64,000 nucleotides of DNA from an uncultured Clostridia bacterium (GTDB lineage: Bacteria; Bacillota; Clostridia; Christensenellales; CAG-917). Of this stretch, positions 6,372 to 14,886 are shown one piece after another (the first letter of the stretch is position 1; each line of letters opens with the position of its first letter). The stretch covers positions 1 through 64,000 of the forward strand of contig CAKQGN010000006.1 of assembly GCA_934233745.1 (NCBI GenBank). Reading direction: 5' to 3'. A program made the position numbers and the translations under genes. The notes below the pieces were generated by a model. It made no database searches. It saw nothing but the letters and a program-made list of their open reading frames with translations, and had not been told where the DNA came from.

Positions 6372-7664
6372 ATGGATTTATTTGATCTTCAAAACAACGA
6401 AAAAACCATGGCTCCGCTTGCAGAGCGCATGCGCCCGCGCACCTTGGATGAATTTTTGGGACAAGGCAAAATCGTGGGGCAGGGCTCGCTTTTAAGAAGA
6501 GCGATTGCTGCCGACAAACTCGGCAGTTGCATTTTTTACGGTCCGCCGGGGACGGGCAAGACTACGCTTGCCAACATAATTGCCGAAAATACGAACGCTG
6601 CTTTTGTCAAGCTCAACGCCGTCACCAGCGGTGTTGCGGATGCAAAAAAAGTCATTGACGAGGCGCGCGACAGGCTCAGAATGTACGGAAAACGCACATA
6701 TTTGCTTCTTGACGAATGTCATCGCTGGAACAAGGCTCAAAGCGACAGCGTGTTGCAGGCAATCGAACAAGGTTATATTATTTTTATCGGTTCGACGACG
6801 GAAAATCCATATGTTTCCATGACGAGAGCTATTGTTTCGAGATGCCGTATCTTTTCGTTTTCAAGGCTGTCCGAGCAAGATATAAAAGCAGGGCTCGAAC
6901 GCGCCGTAAAAGACAAGGAAAAGGGACTTGGCAATATGAATTTGCAAGTCAGCGACGAGGCAATCTCTCATCTTGCCTGGGCAAGCGCAGGGGATATGCG
7001 CACCGCTCTCAACGCACTTGAACTTGCCGCTCTTACAACGCATGCAGATTCCGACGGAGTTATCAGAGTCGGCAAAGAAGAGGCGGAACAGTCGATACAG
7101 CAGAAAGCTCTTTCCATGACGGAAGATATGTATTACGATATGATTTCCGCATTTATCAAAAGTATGCGCGGAAGCGACAGCAACGCCGCTTTATACTGGG
7201 CGGAAAGGCTTATCGAGGCAGGTTGCGATCCTATGCTCATCGGGCGCAGAATAATGATTCACGCGTGTGAGGACGTCGGCATGGCAGATCCAAATGCAAT
7301 CGTGGTTGCGACTTCTTGCGTGCAAGCCTTTGAGAAAATCGGATTGCCGGAAGGGCGAATTCCGCTTGCAGAGGGCATAATATACGTTTCGGAAGCTCCC
7401 AAATCGAATAAGGTCGTCGAGGCTCTGAGCGGAGCCGAAAACGCCGTAAAGACGATTAAACACGAAACCGTGCCGCTATATCTGAGAGATCCCAACTACA
7501 AGGGCGGCGACGAAAAAGTCAGCGGTTATAAATATCCGCATGACTTTGGCGGCTGGGTGAAACAACAGTATTTGCCCGATGAAATCAAAGACGCGGTATT
7601 CTATGAACCGACCGAAAACGGCTTTGAGAAAGAAATCGCACAAAGACAAAAAAACAGAAAATGA
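6372..7664 (+). CDS. rarA: Replication-associated recombination protein A (AAA+ ATPase)
   Basis: A 430-residue clamp-loader-like AAA+ ATPase that acts at stalled replication forks. Seen: Walker A GPPGTGKT (about residues 57-64), Walker B LLLDECH, sensor 1 region FIGSTTENP, arginine finger region IVSRC, and the C-terminal tetramerisation domain with RRIMIHACEDVG and YKYPHDFGGW. ATG 6372 gives MDLFDLQNNEKTMAPLAERMRP, the usual start in Clostridia; ATG 6366 falls inside the promoter -10 surroundings. Monocistronic: a clear terminator follows. Confidence 0.96.
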   Translation: MDLFDLQNNEKTMAPLAERMRPRTLDEFLGQGKIVGQGSLLRRAIAADKLGSCIFYGPPGTGKTTLANIIAENTNAAFVKLNAVTSGVADAKKVIDEARDRLRMYGKRTYLLLDECHRWNKAQSDSVLQAIEQGYIIFIGSTTENPYVSMTRAIVSRCRIFSFSRLSEQDIKAGLERAVKDKEKGLGNMNLQVSDEAISHLAWASAGDMRTALNALELAALTTHADSDGVIRVGKEEAEQSIQQKALSMTEDMYYDMISAFIKSMRGSDSNAALYWAERLIEAGCDPMLIGRRIMIHACEDVGMADPNAIVVATSCVQAFEKIGLPEGRIPLAEGIIYVSEAPKSNKVVEALSGAENAVKTIKHETVPLYLRDPNYKGGDEKVSGYKYPHDFGGWVKQQYLPDEIKDAVFYEPTENGFEKEIAQRQKNRK

Positions 7665-7673
7665 CCATTGAAG

Positions 7674-7695
7674 AATCCGCAAAAATGCGGATTTT
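7674..7695 (+). terminator. rarA terminator
   Basis: AATCCGCA and TGCGGATT arms with an AAAA loop, then a T-run. Confidence 0.88.
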
Positions 7696-7721
7696 TCTTT
7701 ATAATTTCCTCTGAATAGTGG

Positions 7722-7762
7722 TTGACACAAAGCATGTCAAACGATATAATATCAATTGATAT
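7722..7762 (+). promoter_or_regulatory. Consensus promoter with palindromic operators, TetR-ABC unit
   Basis: TTGACA (7722-7727), 17-base spacer, TATAAT (7745-7750). Two dyads overlap it: TTGACA and TGTCAA as inverted arms around the -35, and the perfect 14-base palindrome ATATCAATTGATAT (7749-7762) covering the end of the -10 and the start site. This placement suits autorepression by the TetR protein that follows. Confidence 0.75.
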
Positions 7763-7780
7763 GATTCAACGAGGTGGAAT

Positions 7781-8344
7781 ATGCCAAAAAAAGCGTCTGT
7801 GACAAAGGATATGATAATTTCGAGCGCAATAGCCATGGTCGAAAAAGGGGAAAACCTGAACGTGAGAGCGATTGCCGCAAAACTCGATTGCTCTATTCAG
7901 CCTATATTCTACAATTTTGCGACAATGGATGACCTCAAAAAAGATGTTTATCTTCAAATCGAAAAAATCTATGACAAATATATCGATGACAGCGTGAAAA
8001 GCAGCAAATATCCGCAATATAAGGCAATCGGTATGTCATATATAGGTTTTGCAAGAGATTATCCGGAGTTTTTTAAGCTGATGTTTATGGACGAAAACGG
8101 AAGCAAAATCATTTCGTCGGACAATTTGTCTTTTTTGTCCGCAATAGAATCGGTGTGCAAGATTTTCGGTTGTGACAAACAAACCGCTCTACGGTTTCAT
8201 CTTGAAATGTGGGTGTTTGTACACGGATTTGCGACCATGGTTGCGACAAAGTATATCGAGTGGGACGAAGAAAGTGTAAGCGATATGGTGACGGACGTGT
8301 TCGAGGGTGTCAGGATTCGCCTTCGCTTAAACCGCATAAACTGA
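7781..8344 (+). CDS. TetR/AcrR-family transcriptional regulator
   Basis: A 187-residue regulator. Seen: an N-terminal helix-turn-helix (LNVRAIAAKLDCSIQPIFYNF, residues about 26-46) in the TetR position and a helical C-terminal ligand domain. It has GAGGTGG as SD. It lies 101 bases before an ABC transporter ATPase on the same strand, and its promoter carries dyads, so the simplest model is that it represses itself and the exporter. The effector cannot be read from the sequence. Confidence 0.88.
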   Translation: MPKKASVTKDMIISSAIAMVEKGENLNVRAIAAKLDCSIQPIFYNFATMDDLKKDVYLQIEKIYDKYIDDSVKSSKYPQYKAIGMSYIGFARDYPEFFKLMFMDENGSKIISSDNLSFLSAIESVCKIFGCDKQTALRFHLEMWVFVHGFATMVATKYIEWDEESVSDMVTDVFEGVRIRLRLNRIN

Positions 8345-8445
8345 GTCGCCGATAGAAACATAGTTGCTTAAAAGCGATTCAAGCATTTCGATAGCAAAAT
8401 ATAAAGCATGTACTTTGATTTGCTCATAGAGCAAAGGAGGATAAA

Positions 8446-9189
8446 ATGTTACAAATCGAAAACCTGACAAAGACTTATGCAGGCAATCAAAAACCGTCGG
8501 TGGACAACTTGTCGCTTACCGTTTCGGACGGAGAGATATTCGGTTTTATCGGGCCGAACGGCGCAGGAAAATCCACAACTATAAAGTGCATAACGGGCAT
8601 TATCGGGTTTGAACAAGGGAGAGTCCTCATTGACGGAATAGATCTGAAATCGTCCCCGTTGGAGGCAAAAAGGCTCATCGGTTATGTCAGTGACGATCAC
8701 GTTTTGTACGAAGGGTTGACAGGCGTCGAATATATCAACTTCATTTGCGATGTCTTTGACGTTCCGACTTCGCAAAGACAGGAACGTCTTGACAAATATT
8801 GCGAGCTTTTTGCGCTTTCGGACGCCGTAAAGAAGCAAATCTCCACATATTCGCACGGTATGAAACAAAAACTCAATATAATCGGCGCTCTCATACACGA
8901 GCCGAAGATATGGATTCTCGACGAACCTATGACAGGGCTTGACCCTCGCTCGGCGTTCAATCTCAAACAGCTTATGCGGGAGCATGCCGACAAGGGAAAC
9001 AGCGTGTTTTTCTCGTCGCACGTTCTCGAAGTTGTGGAAAAGATTTGCGACAGAATCGGAATAATCGACGACGCTCATCTTATTACGTGCTGCAAAATCG
9101 ATGAGCTGAAAGAGAGAAACAAAGATAAATCTTTGGAGGATTTGTTCCTCAGACTCACGGACAATTCCGCCGCCGAAGATATATCGTAG
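8446..9189 (+). CDS. ABC transporter ATP-binding protein
   Basis: A 247-residue ATPase with AAAGGAGG upstream. Seen: Walker A GPNGAGKST (residues 36-44), Q-loop region replaced by GYVSDD (Asp where most have Gln/Glu), signature STYSHGMKQK, in which SHGMK stands for LSGGQ, Walker B IWILDEPMTGLDP and H-loop FFSSHVLE. The degenerate signature SxGMKQ is usual in ABC-2 exporters. It works with the permease that begins 10 bases downstream. Substrate unknown; a drug, peptide or lipid exporter fits. Confidence 0.92.
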   Translation: MLQIENLTKTYAGNQKPSVDNLSLTVSDGEIFGFIGPNGAGKSTTIKCITGIIGFEQGRVLIDGIDLKSSPLEAKRLIGYVSDDHVLYEGLTGVEYINFICDVFDVPTSQRQERLDKYCELFALSDAVKKQISTYSHGMKQKLNIIGALIHEPKIWILDEPMTGLDPRSAFNLKQLMREHADKGNSVFFSSHVLEVVEKICDRIGIIDDAHLITCCKIDELKERNKDKSLEDLFLRLTDNSAAEDIS

Positions 9190-9199
9190 TGAGGCGCAT

Positions 9200-10930
9200 A
9201 TGAAAGATTTTATTCTGGTTTTCAAAACTCTTTTCAAAAACGCCAATCCGAGCAAAAAAGACGAAGACGGCAAGAAAAAACTGTCATCGGGTGCCAAACT
9301 TCTTATCTCCGTATCGCCGTTGATTGTGCTTGTTTGCGCAATGATTGCGTTTTTGTCGATAAGTCTGAAAAACCTATCGGAATTTTCGTTGATTGTGACC
9401 GCACTTGTGGGCGCAACTCAACTCATAGTGTTGTTTTTGTCGATGTTTTCCATCGTATCTACGCTCTATGAGTCAAAAGACACCCCGTTTTTAAGCACAT
9501 TGCCGCTCAAACCAACGTCTGTATTTTTGGCAAAGTTTGCTATGACTTATGTGTCTGCATTGCAGCTTTGCGCAATTGTGATTTTGCCGACCGTGCTTAG
9601 CGGAGCTATCGCCTACAACGTTGCCTCAAAGACGATGTTTTACGGCTTTTATCCGCTTTTATTCGTCATTATCGCATTTGCGCCGATTCTTCCGCTGTTT
9701 GTGGTTGTAGTGCTGTCTATGCCTGTCGTATGGCTCGGTTCGTTTTTCAAGAGCAAACCTACGCTCAAAAGCATACTGACGATACTATTTTATCTTGCGC
9801 TTATGTGCGCTTATATGGTGATTGTCTACTTTATGAATACACGGGGATTCGGTCAGGAGGGCAACATCGAGATGTCGCAGGGTACGCTCGGCTCGCTCGC
9901 AACGCTCGCAAACGTTTTTTATCCCGACAAAGTGCTTGTAAGTTTGTGCCTTGGAATAGACGCAGGCAAAAACTTCGGCATATCCGCCGCCATTATCGTA
10001 TGTATGATTGCGATTATGCTTGTATTGTCGTCGCTGTTTTACAAAAAAATCAATATGCGCAAGTCGGAGAGCGTGCAGGCAACGGAGTCAAAGAACGTAT
10101 CCCTCAAACATAACGACGTTGTCGTATCTCTTATGAAAAGAGATTTCAAATCGATTATGCGCAATTCAACGCTTGCCATGACGTCGTTTGCCAATCTCCT
10201 GATGGCTCCGATATTTATCGTCGTGATGTATTTTATCAGCGATGTAAAGGGGGCAGAGGCGGACGCCACGTCGCCCTATATCATCGAAATGATGAAAATC
10301 GGGTTTGTTGTAATGTATTCGATGATTTTCCTTGCCGGCGCCAATATGCTTGCAAATATGGCATATACAAGGGAAGGTAAGTCGTTTTTTGCGAGCAAAA
10401 CGTTGCCGATAAACCCCAAAGACAGTATAAAAGCAAAACTTTTGCTATCCGTAATCGTTCCTTGCGTATTGCTTGTGCCGATTATGCTAATATCTCTGTT
10501 GCTATACAAAATCGACATAGTTTCCACGCTTTTTGTGGGCATCGATACGCTTATGATGATAACGGGAGCATGCTGTATGTCCATTTTGTTCGATATGAAA
10601 AAAGGCAATCAACACTGGGAGCAGGTATCAGATATAAAAAATTCCTCGCAAAACGTATATCAGATAATTTCCGCGCTCGTATCGGTGTTGCCTGCAATAG
10701 TTTTGTTTGTTTTGGGAATTATTATGGCGTCGTTTGCACAATCGCTTGGAGAAATCGCAATTAAGGTGATATATTGGACGGTGGGAACGGTTTTTTCCGC
10801 CGCCGTATTTGTTGCGGGATTGTGTCTGCTCAAAAAATATGGTTTGAAATGGTATGAATTTATCGGCGAAAATAAGCCCAAACCGAAATCTGCTTCCCGC
10901 GGTTTCGGGACTCGGAGGTTGATGAAATGA
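9200..10930 (+). CDS. ABC-2 type transporter permease (large, about 12 TM)
   Basis: A 576-residue polytopic protein with about twelve hydrophobic segments in two halves, split by a cytoplasmic stretch near residues 285-320. The conserved-looking TLPLKP (around residue 98) and SKTLPINPKD (around residue 400) occupy equivalent places in the two halves, suggesting an internal duplication typical of fused ABC-2 permeases. No extracellular peptidase domain is seen. It follows the ATPase in the same operon, and its stop overlaps ruvX by four bases. Confidence 0.87.
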   Translation: MKDFILVFKTLFKNANPSKKDEDGKKKLSSGAKLLISVSPLIVLVCAMIAFLSISLKNLSEFSLIVTALVGATQLIVLFLSMFSIVSTLYESKDTPFLSTLPLKPTSVFLAKFAMTYVSALQLCAIVILPTVLSGAIAYNVASKTMFYGFYPLLFVIIAFAPILPLFVVVVLSMPVVWLGSFFKSKPTLKSILTILFYLALMCAYMVIVYFMNTRGFGQEGNIEMSQGTLGSLATLANVFYPDKVLVSLCLGIDAGKNFGISAAIIVCMIAIMLVLSSLFYKKINMRKSESVQATESKNVSLKHNDVVVSLMKRDFKSIMRNSTLAMTSFANLLMAPIFIVVMYFISDVKGAEADATSPYIIEMMKIGFVVMYSMIFLAGANMLANMAYTREGKSFFASKTLPINPKDSIKAKLLLSVIVPCVLLVPIMLISLLLYKIDIVSTLFVGIDTLMMITGACCMSILFDMKKGNQHWEQVSDIKNSSQNVYQIISALVSVLPAIVLFVLGIIMASFAQSLGEIAIKVIYWTVGTVFSAAVFVAGLCLLKKYGLKWYEFIGENKPKPKSASRGFGTRRLMK

Positions 10931-11349
10931 TGAAACGAAAAGTCGCACTCGATGTAGGAGACGTGCGTATAGGCGTCGCGGTGAGCGATTTGTTGGGAAT
11001 AACCGCAAATCCGCGCGAAACGTATTTGCGCAAAAAAGACGATATAAATGCGGATATTGCCTATTTTTGCGACTATGCAAAAAAAGAGGACGCCGACGCT
11101 TTCGTACTCGGCCTTCCTAAAAATATGGACGGAACGGAAGGGGACAGAGCGGCTGTGACGAGGCAGTTTGGCGATATGCTCAAAGAGGCGAGCGGCTTGG
11201 AGGTGTTGTATCAGGACGAAAGGCTCACCACCGTGTCTGCCGAACGCATGCTTATCGATGCCGACGTAAGACGAGAAAAACGCAAAAAGGTCATAGACAA
11301 GGTTGCCGCAACCATTATTTTGCAATCCTATCTCGATTCTCATCGTTGA
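10927..11349 (+). CDS. ruvX: Holliday junction resolvase-like protein RuvX/YqgF
   Basis: A 140-residue RNase H-fold protein implicated in 16S rRNA 5' processing and, in some reports, Holliday junction cleavage. Seen: first catalytic Asp in ALDVGDVRIGVA, FVLGLPKNMDGTEG, the Glu of YQDERLTTVSAE, and the last Asp in KKVIDKVAATIILQSYL. It overlaps the permease gene (ATGA) and has GGAGG at 10915-10919. It precedes a DUF1292 gene as in Bacillus, so its coupling to the ABC genes seems an accident of this lineage. Confidence 0.94.
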   Translation: MMKRKVALDVGDVRIGVAVSDLLGITANPRETYLRKKDDINADIAYFCDYAKKEDADAFVLGLPKNMDGTEGDRAAVTRQFGDMLKEASGLEVLYQDERLTTVSAERMLIDADVRREKRKKVIDKVAATIILQSYLDSHR

Positions 11350-11374
11350 AAATTGCAATGATTTGATATTTTGC

Positions 11375-11402
11375 TTGCAAATTGCGCAAAATATGTTACT
11401 AT
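11375..11402 (+). promoter_or_regulatory. Possible promoter and leader hairpin of the DUF1292 gene
   Basis: TTGCAA (11375-11380), 16 bases, TACTAT (11397-11402). Downstream, GATGCAA (11414-11420) and TTGCATC (11436-11442) can pair just before the AAGGAG SD. Confidence 0.4.
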
Positions 11403-11457
11403 CAAAATAACAAGATGCAATCCGAAAAATACGCTTTGCATCGTAAGGAGTACTCAT

Positions 11458-11820
11458 ATGGCAGATTTTTTTGATGACCAAAACAATATGACTGAAGACG
11501 ATGACATTATCACTTTGTACAACGAAGTCGCAGACAAAGACGAAGATTTTTATCACCTCGCAACGCTCGACGTCGATGACAAATGGTTTGTCGTTTTGAA
11601 ACCGGTCGAGAAACTCGACGATATCGACGAGGACGAAGTCCTCATTTATGAAATTGCAGAAAACGAGGACGGCAACGACGTATTCAAAGCAATCGAAGAC
11701 GACGCTCTCCTTCAAAGAGTGTTCGATGAATTTATGGCTGAAGTCGAAAAGATGGACGATGGTTGCGACTGCGGTGGCGACGGTTGTCATGACGGCAACT
11801 GCTCTTGCTGCCATCACTAA
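11458..11820 (+). CDS. DUF1292 (YrzB-like) protein with a Cys/His-rich tail
   Basis: A 120-residue acidic protein. The ATG at 11458 has AAGGAG 8 bases upstream; a longer frame to 11371 has none. Seen: the DUF1292 core with LYNEVADKDEDFYHLATL and DEVLIYEIAENEDG. Its position after ruvX matches Bacillus yrzB. The last 18 residues hold six Cys and three His (pattern CDCGG-DGCHDG-NCSCCHH), unlike the Bacillus protein, and look able to bind a metal. Function of the family is unknown. Confidence 0.88.
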   Translation: MADFFDDQNNMTEDDDIITLYNEVADKDEDFYHLATLDVDDKWFVVLKPVEKLDDIDEDEVLIYEIAENEDGNDVFKAIEDDALLQRVFDEFMAEVEKMDDGCDCGGDGCHDGNCSCCHH

Positions 11821-11841
11821 TCGTTATTTTGGCAAAAATTG

Positions 11842-11877
11842 CGCTCGTTCGGCAAAAGTCGGACGAGCGTTTTTTTT
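11842..11877 (+). terminator. Terminator after the DUF1292 gene
   Basis: CGCTCGT and ACGAGCG arms, extended by further partial pairs, then eight T. Confidence 0.88.
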
Positions 11878-12174
11878 GCAAGCGTTTCTATCCGACGTTT
11901 CGGTAATGTAAAAGATTGTGTACTGCTTAAAACTTGTTTGAAATGCGGTATAAATTATGATTTTCGCTTGAAAATGGCGAAATATCGCACGTTTTTCAAA
12001 AAAGTAAATATTTTTGCCGATTTTTCAAAATTTCCGTCCAAAATATTTGCAAAATTATTTTATATATAATATAATCCATAGCGAACCCGCATCGCAAAGG
12101 AGTGCTTTCTGTTCCGTTTGGAGGTTGGCGCGTCGAGTTTGCGAGAGGTAAAAACAATTCAGGAGGACCTAATA
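11878..12174 (+). promoter_or_regulatory. rpsB promoter and structured leader
   Basis: The spacer holds TTGCAA (12047-12052), 17 bases, TATAAT (12070-12075), giving a leader of about 93 bases. In the leader TCGCAAA (12092-12098) and TTTGCGA (12138-12144) can pair, and three SD-like GGAGG/AGGAG sites occur, the last (12162-12168) serving rpsB. A ribosomal protein leader that binds S2 is possible but not shown. Nothing else is seen in 11878-12040, which is AT-rich. Confidence 0.65.
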
Positions 12175-12999
12175 ATGGCCGTAACAACAATGAAAGCCCT
12201 GCTCGAAGCAGGCGTGCACTTCGGACACCAGACAAAACGTTGGAATCCGAAAATGGGCAAGTACATCTATGCAACGAGAAACGACATCCACATCATCGAT
12301 CTCCAAATCTCCGTTGACCACGTAGAAGCTGCTTACCAATTTGTCAAGAGCGTCGTTCAAGACGGCAAGTCAGTTCTTTTTGTCGGAACGAAAAAGCAAG
12401 CTCAAGACGCAATCAAGCAAGAAGCAGAGCGTTGCGGTATGTTCTACATCAACCAAAGATGGCTCGGCGGAACGCTTACAAACTTCAAGACCATTCGCAC
12501 AAGAATCGATCGCTTGAACAAAATCAATCAAATGGAACTCATCGGCGAGTTCGAACTTCTCCCCAAGAAGGAAGTTTCCGCTCTCAAGAAAGAGCGTGAC
12601 GACCTCGAGAAGAACCTCGGCGGTATCAAAAATATGCGCACATTGCCCGGCTGCTTGTTCGTTGTCGACCTCAAAAAGGAAGAGAACGCAGTCAAAGAAG
12701 CCCGCAAGCTCAATATCCCCATCGTTGCAGTGGTTGACACCAACTGCGATCCCGATCTCGTTGATTACGTGATCCCCGGCAATGACGACGCAATCCGTGC
12801 AATCCAACTCTTTGCGTCAATCATCGCAGACGCGGTTATCGAAGCCAAACAAGGCGAATCTTTCGTCGCTCCTCAAAAAGAAGAAGTCGTCGAAGAAGTT
12901 GCTCCGGTAGAAGAAGAAACCGTCGTGGTTGAAGAAAAAGCTCTTTCACCCCAAGAAGCTCTCGAAAAAGCAATCGCTGAAAAAGAAGCACAAGAATAA
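12175..12999 (+). CDS. rpsB: 30S ribosomal protein S2
   Basis: A 274-residue S2 with AGGAGG SD. Seen: LLEAGVHFGHQTKRWNPKM near the N-terminus, INQRWLGGTLTN, and PIVAVVDTNCDPDLVDY. The C-terminus carries an extra Glu/Val-rich acidic tail of about 45 residues compared with Bacillus S2 (246). First gene of rpsB-tsf-pyrH. Confidence 0.97.
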   Translation: MAVTTMKALLEAGVHFGHQTKRWNPKMGKYIYATRNDIHIIDLQISVDHVEAAYQFVKSVVQDGKSVLFVGTKKQAQDAIKQEAERCGMFYINQRWLGGTLTNFKTIRTRIDRLNKINQMELIGEFELLPKKEVSALKKERDDLEKNLGGIKNMRTLPGCLFVVDLKKEENAVKEARKLNIPIVAVVDTNCDPDLVDYVIPGNDDAIRAIQLFASIIADAVIEAKQGESFVAPQKEEVVEEVAPVEEETVVVEEKALSPQEALEKAIAEKEAQE

Positions 13000-13010
13000 T
13001 CGGCATATTT

Positions 13011-13037
13011 CCGCACGCAGAAAATCTCTGCGTGCGG
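13011..13037 (+). other. Intercistronic hairpin between rpsB and tsf
   Basis: A perfect 11-bp stem (CCGCACGCAGA arm) with a five-base loop and a short T-rich tail (TTTC), 11 bases after the rpsB stop. It resembles a partial terminator and could lower EF-Ts output or stabilise the rpsB transcript. Confidence 0.65.
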
Positions 13038-13066
13038 TTTCAAAAAAAATTAACAGGAGAACATAT

Positions 13067-13939
13067 ATGGCATTCACAAGCAAAGATGTTATGGAACTTC
13101 GTCAACGCACCGGCGTAGGCATGATGGACTGCAAAAAAGCTCTCGTCGCAACCGACGGCGACATGGAAGCGGCAATCGATTTCCTCAGAGAAAAAGGTAT
13201 GGCTACCGCTGCAAAGAAAGAAGCTCGTATCGCAGCGGAAGGTATCGTTTACGCAGCAAGCAAAAACGGCAAATCCGTTCTTTTGGAAGTCAACTGCGAA
13301 TCCGACTTTGTCGCAGGCGGCCCCGTATTCAAAGAGTATGTCGGCAAAGTTGCCGAATATATCCTCGACAATGCTCCCGCATCTGTTGAAGACGTTGTTG
13401 CCGCAATGCAATCCGTCACCAACGAGTATGTTATGAAGATGGGCGAAAAGCTCTCCATTCGTCGTTATACCGTTTACGAAGCAAAAGACACCGTTGTCGA
13501 CACTTATATCCACATGGGTGGCAAAATCGGCGTTATGGTTGAAGCAAGCAAGGGCGCAAGCAGTGAAGTCGTTCACGACGTCGCTTTGCAAATCGCAGCT
13601 GCAAATTCTCAATATGTAACACGTGACGAAGTGCCTCAATCCGAAGTCGAACACGAAAAAGAAATCCTCAAAGCTCAAGCTATGAACGAAGATAGCAAAA
13701 AGCCCGAAGCAATCATCGAAAAGATGCTCGTTGGCAGAATCAACAAGTTCTATAAAGAGGTTTGCCTCACAGAACAAGTTTTCGTCAAGAATCCCGACCT
13801 CACGATTGCTCAATATCTCAAACAAAACGGTGACGTTCAAGTCATTCGTTTCACCCGTTACGCAATGGGTGAAGGTCTTCAAAAGAGAGAAGACGATTTT
13901 GTCGGCGAGGTCATGGCTCAAGCTCACCTCAACAAATAA
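13067..13939 (+). CDS. tsf: Translation elongation factor Ts
   Basis: A 290-residue nucleotide exchange factor for EF-Tu. Seen: the UBA-like N-terminus VMELRQRTGVGMMDCKKAL, including the exchange motif, and VNCESDFVA in the core. The start at 13067 follows an AGGAG SD; the in-frame extension to 12929 overlaps rpsB and is not used. Co-transcribed with rpsB, with attenuation possible at the hairpin between them. Confidence 0.97.
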   Translation: MAFTSKDVMELRQRTGVGMMDCKKALVATDGDMEAAIDFLREKGMATAAKKEARIAAEGIVYAASKNGKSVLLEVNCESDFVAGGPVFKEYVGKVAEYILDNAPASVEDVVAAMQSVTNEYVMKMGEKLSIRRYTVYEAKDTVVDTYIHMGGKIGVMVEASKGASSEVVHDVALQIAAANSQYVTRDEVPQSEVEHEKEILKAQAMNEDSKKPEAIIEKMLVGRINKFYKEVCLTEQVFVKNPDLTIAQYLKQNGDVQVIRFTRYAMGEGLQKREDDFVGEVMAQAHLNK

Positions 13940-13950
13940 GCAATTTGAAA

Positions 13951-13980
13951 AAAGGAATGATCGATTCATTCCTTTTTTTT
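13951..13980 (+). terminator. tsf terminator
   Basis: GGAATGA and TCATTCC arms, flanked by A and T runs, ending in eight T. Confidence 0.87.
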
Positions 13981-14036
13981 AGACAAAACCGCATTTGAAC
14001 AAATTAGATGTTCAAAAAAATAGGGAATATCATATT

Positions 14037-14753
14037 ATGGCACAAGAAAATTTGAAGTATAAACGCGTCATCATAAAACTTTCCGGCGAGGCTCTTGCAG
14101 GTGAGAACGGAACCGGTATAGATCCCGAAAAGCTCACGTACGTATGCAAAGAAATTGCAGATGTAAAGGCACTCGGCGTTGACGTCGGCATCGTAATCGG
14201 CGGAGGAAACTTCTGGAGAGGACGTCAGGCAGACGACAAAATGAATCGCTCGACCGCAGATCATATGGGCATGCTTGCCACCGTCATGAATGCTCTTGCT
14301 ATCCAGGACAAACTCGAACAACTCGGCGTTCCTGTGCGTGTTCAAACCGCACTTACAATCACCAAAGTTGCCGAGCCGTACATTCTGCGCAAGGCAATCA
14401 GACATTTCGAAAAGGGCAGAATAGTCGTTTTTGCATGCGGTACCGGCAATCCGTATTTTTCAACGGATACGGGCGCTGCTCTTCGTGCTTGTGAAATCGG
14501 CGCAGACGCTCTTCTTCTTGCCAAAAACGTTGACGGAGTTTACGATTCCGATCCAAAACTCAATCCGTCTGCCAAAAAATTTACCGAGATTTCCTATATG
14601 GACGTCATTCAAAAAGGACTCAAAGCCATGGATACTACCGCAATCACGATGTGCATGGACAACAATATCCCCATTGTCGTCTTTGCGCTTATGCAGAAGG
14701 ATAGTATTAGGGATGCTGTGTTGGGGGTTAACAGCGGCACTCTAATCCACTGA
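14037..14753 (+). CDS. pyrH: UMP kinase
   Basis: A 238-residue hexameric amino acid kinase-fold enzyme that makes UDP from UMP. Seen: KLSGEALAG at the phosphate site, IVIGGGNFWRG, TGNPYFSTDT and LLLAKNVDGVYDSDP. The ATG at 14037 gives a start like the family; a weak AGGGA lies 13 bases upstream. The last codons (Thr-Leu-Ile-His-stop) fall inside the left arm of a long inverted repeat (14740-14886). Confidence 0.96.
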   Translation: MAQENLKYKRVIIKLSGEALAGENGTGIDPEKLTYVCKEIADVKALGVDVGIVIGGGNFWRGRQADDKMNRSTADHMGMLATVMNALAIQDKLEQLGVPVRVQTALTITKVAEPYILRKAIRHFEKGRIVVFACGTGNPYFSTDTGAALRACEIGADALLLAKNVDGVYDSDPKLNPSAKKFTEISYMDVIQKGLKAMDTTAITMCMDNNIPIVVFALMQKDSIRDAVLGVNSGTLIH

Positions 14754-14886
14754 GAGTACACTAAATCGCGAATAACTGCGGCAGAACCGCCCACCCAAAT
14801 AGTCACGTACGCCAAGTACGCTCCTATCTGTGTGAGCGGTTCTTTCTTGTTCTTCATCGATTTATTGCGCTCTCAGCGGATTAGAG
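14740..14886. repeat. 147-bp nested inverted repeat overlapping the pyrH 3' end
   Basis: Outer arms of 17 bases (14740-14756 and 14870-14886) match at 16 of 17 positions as inverted repeats. Inside are AGAACCGC-C-CAC (14783-14794) against GTG-A-GCGGTTCT (14832-14843), and CGTAC (14806-14810) against GTACG (14816-14820). The whole can fold as one long hairpin. It encodes no convincing protein. A miniature inverted-repeat element or a large structured 3' end are both possible. Confidence 0.7.

Noticed and set aside
10660..11817. 385-residue antisense frame across the permease, ruvX and DUF1292 genes
   Set aside because: Covers three real genes on the other strand; product is His/Phe/Ile-rich without domains.
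14609..14857. 82-residue minus-strand protein in the foldback
   Set aside because: It lies in the pyrH tail and the palindrome; no SD, no domain.
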